Shown: positions 21,321 through 22,348 of the stretch, in pieces
Layout: each line of letters begins with the position of its first letter
Position numbering within the stretch: the first letter of the stretch is position 1
Assembly (NCBI GenBank): GCA_049999725.1
Contig: JBNGIS010015314.1
Span: 1 to 22,348 of the forward strand
Direction: 5' to 3'
Origin: Haplomitrium mnioides
Taxonomy: Eukaryota; Marchantiophyta; Haplomitriopsida; Calobryales
DNA: 22,348 bases
Notes under the pieces: generated by a model
Seen by the model: the letters and a program-made list of their open reading frames with translations, nothing else
Told to the model about the DNA's origin: nothing
Databases searched by the model: none
Translations under genes and position numbers: made by a program

Positions 21321-21744
21321 GGGAATGAGTTTGCAATGGCAAACACAAAAACAAAGAAAACAAAACATTGGATGGATTTAGGAGCTTTATTTTAAACGTC
21401 AAGAAAGAAGGAAGCTTTCGCTTGCAGTTGAAAATCCATTCAATCAAAAGTGAACGTGGGGTTTCAAAAAGTTTCCAACATTTAAAAATATTTCATAGTT
21501 CAATGAAGCATATATAGAAACATATCAAAGTTTGGAATCAAAAATGCAGTAGCTAAGGAGATAGAATTAAGATTGTAAACAGGAAACATCTCCAAGTTTT
21601 AGACTTGGTTCAACCAAACAAAGGTCTCAAGATCTACAAAAGAGTCAATGACATGTGTACAAACAAAGTTGTAATCGGTAGTCTTTGTATGAAGAAGCTT
21701 AAGGGTTATACATGAGAAGTCAAACTTGTGGAAGTCGTGGACTT
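21321..21744. other. Probable outer continuation of copy C
   Basis: No gene seen. It shares GAACATATCAAAG-type sequence near 21520 with copy B in inverted order and lies between the repeat core and the minisatellite, as 5803-6229 does on the other side. Confidence 0.3.
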
Positions 21745-22004
21745 CCACCCCAAAGTCTATGCGCACATAGGAATCCAAGCTCAACTTGTGAACACGCCAC
21801 CCCAAAGTCTTTGCGTGCTTAAGAATCCAAGCTCAACATGTGAACACACCACCCCAAAGTCTCTGTGGGCTTAGGAATCCAAGCTCAACATGTGAACACG
21901 CCACCCCAAAGTCTCTGCGCGCTAAAGAATCCAAGCTCAAGATGTGACTACTCCACCTCAAAGTCTATGCGCGCATAAAAATCCGAACTCACCATCTGAA
22001 CATT
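21745..22004. repeat. 52-bp minisatellite, five units
   Basis: Units start at 21745, 21797, 21849, 21901 and 21953, exactly 52 bases apart, each beginning CCACCCCAAAGTCT (last one CCACCTCAAAGTCT) and carrying GAATCCAAGCTCA. The fifth unit contains the self-complementary TATGCGCGCATA (21966-21977); other units hold mutated versions. A broken sixth start is at 22005. Confidence 0.95.
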
Positions 22005-22180
22005 CCACAACAAAGACTGACAAGAATCGAGGTTTTAGGTTCCATAGAAGAGTTTTTGTATGTTGTAAATTTTTCTTGCAAATCAAAGTCTATGCGCGCA
22101 TAAGGTTCACACATCTACAACCGACGATACAGATTGTAAACATTCTATTTTTTGCAACAAACTCTACGCACGCAAAAGAT
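22005..22180. repeat. Scattered minisatellite cores
   Basis: Isolated copies of the core appear outside the regular array: AAAGTCTATGCGCGCATAAG at 22085-22104 and a diverged ACTCTACGCACGCAAAAG near 22161-22178. They show the array is decaying at its outer side. Confidence 0.6.
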
Positions 22181-22348
22181 TTTGATTTCTAATTCGGAAT
22201 CTAAAAGTAAAAATGGGTACAAAGCTCTTTATTTGAGTCAAACATTGCTAAAGGTTTTAAGTTTTACACTAAAGTCTTTAAAAGGAAAAAGAAAATTAGT
22301 CAAATTGGGTAAATGCTTCAGCAAGATAATAACCTTAAACTATTCTAG
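22181..22348. other. AT-rich end of window, nothing recognised
   Basis: No gene, repeat unit or signal is seen; it may still be part of repeat copy C. Confidence 0.4.

Noticed and set aside
21745-22004. Regular 52-bp repeats as a possible CRISPR array
   Set aside because: The whole unit repeats with no unique spacers, and the setting is plant nuclear DNA, so it is a minisatellite.

Overview
This is AT-rich, repeat-dominated nuclear DNA of a vascular plant. The evidence is a plant-type Ty3/gypsy LTR retrotransposon, a long (CT)n/(AC)n microsatellite with an assembly gap, minisatellites, and several layers of decayed coding sequence. Nothing fixes the species; old nested retroelements would suit a large, slowly purged genome such as a gymnosperm or fern, but that is inference. 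I see no intact host gene, no tRNA or rRNA, and no CRISPR array.

Layout. Bases 1-69 are the inner end of a repeat (copy A) that leaves the window on the left. Bases 70-4967 hold the microsatellite and three stretches that read as eroded, unrecognised minus-strand coding sequence (about 1847-2512, 2651-2964, 3200-4135). A minisatellite (4968-5802) leads into an old second copy of the repeat (copy B, about 6230-6669). From 8104 down to about 7229 the minus strand carries a decayed retrotransposon gag and a following remnant. From 8105 to 19529 lies one nearly full-length minus-strand Ty3/gypsy element with two roughly 2.05-kb LTRs. To its right, 19530-20560 is a decayed coiled-coil reading frame, followed by the third copy of the repeat (copy C, minus orientation, from 20852 outward) and a 52-bp minisatellite.

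How it fits together. The gypsy element encodes gag (zinc knuckles), protease, reverse transcriptase, RNase H and integrase. Most recognisable segments lie in one reading frame, so the ancestor probably had a single gag-pro-pol ORF. It is dead: there are stops and frameshifts, the protease reads DTS, the RT catalytic motif reads YLKD, and the LTRs differ at roughly 10-15% of sites in the stretch compared. The gag remnant abutting its left LTR and the coiled-coil remnant abutting its right LTR suggest insertion into an older minus-strand retroelement, for which copy C may be the LTR. An alternative is that the right LTR is longer than the homologous part and the left one is truncated.

I found no convincing new functional system. 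The most unusual structure is the inward-facing pair of closely matching repeat ends about 20.8 kb apart, with an older third copy between them, and the reading frame that crosses the outer edge of the right LTR.
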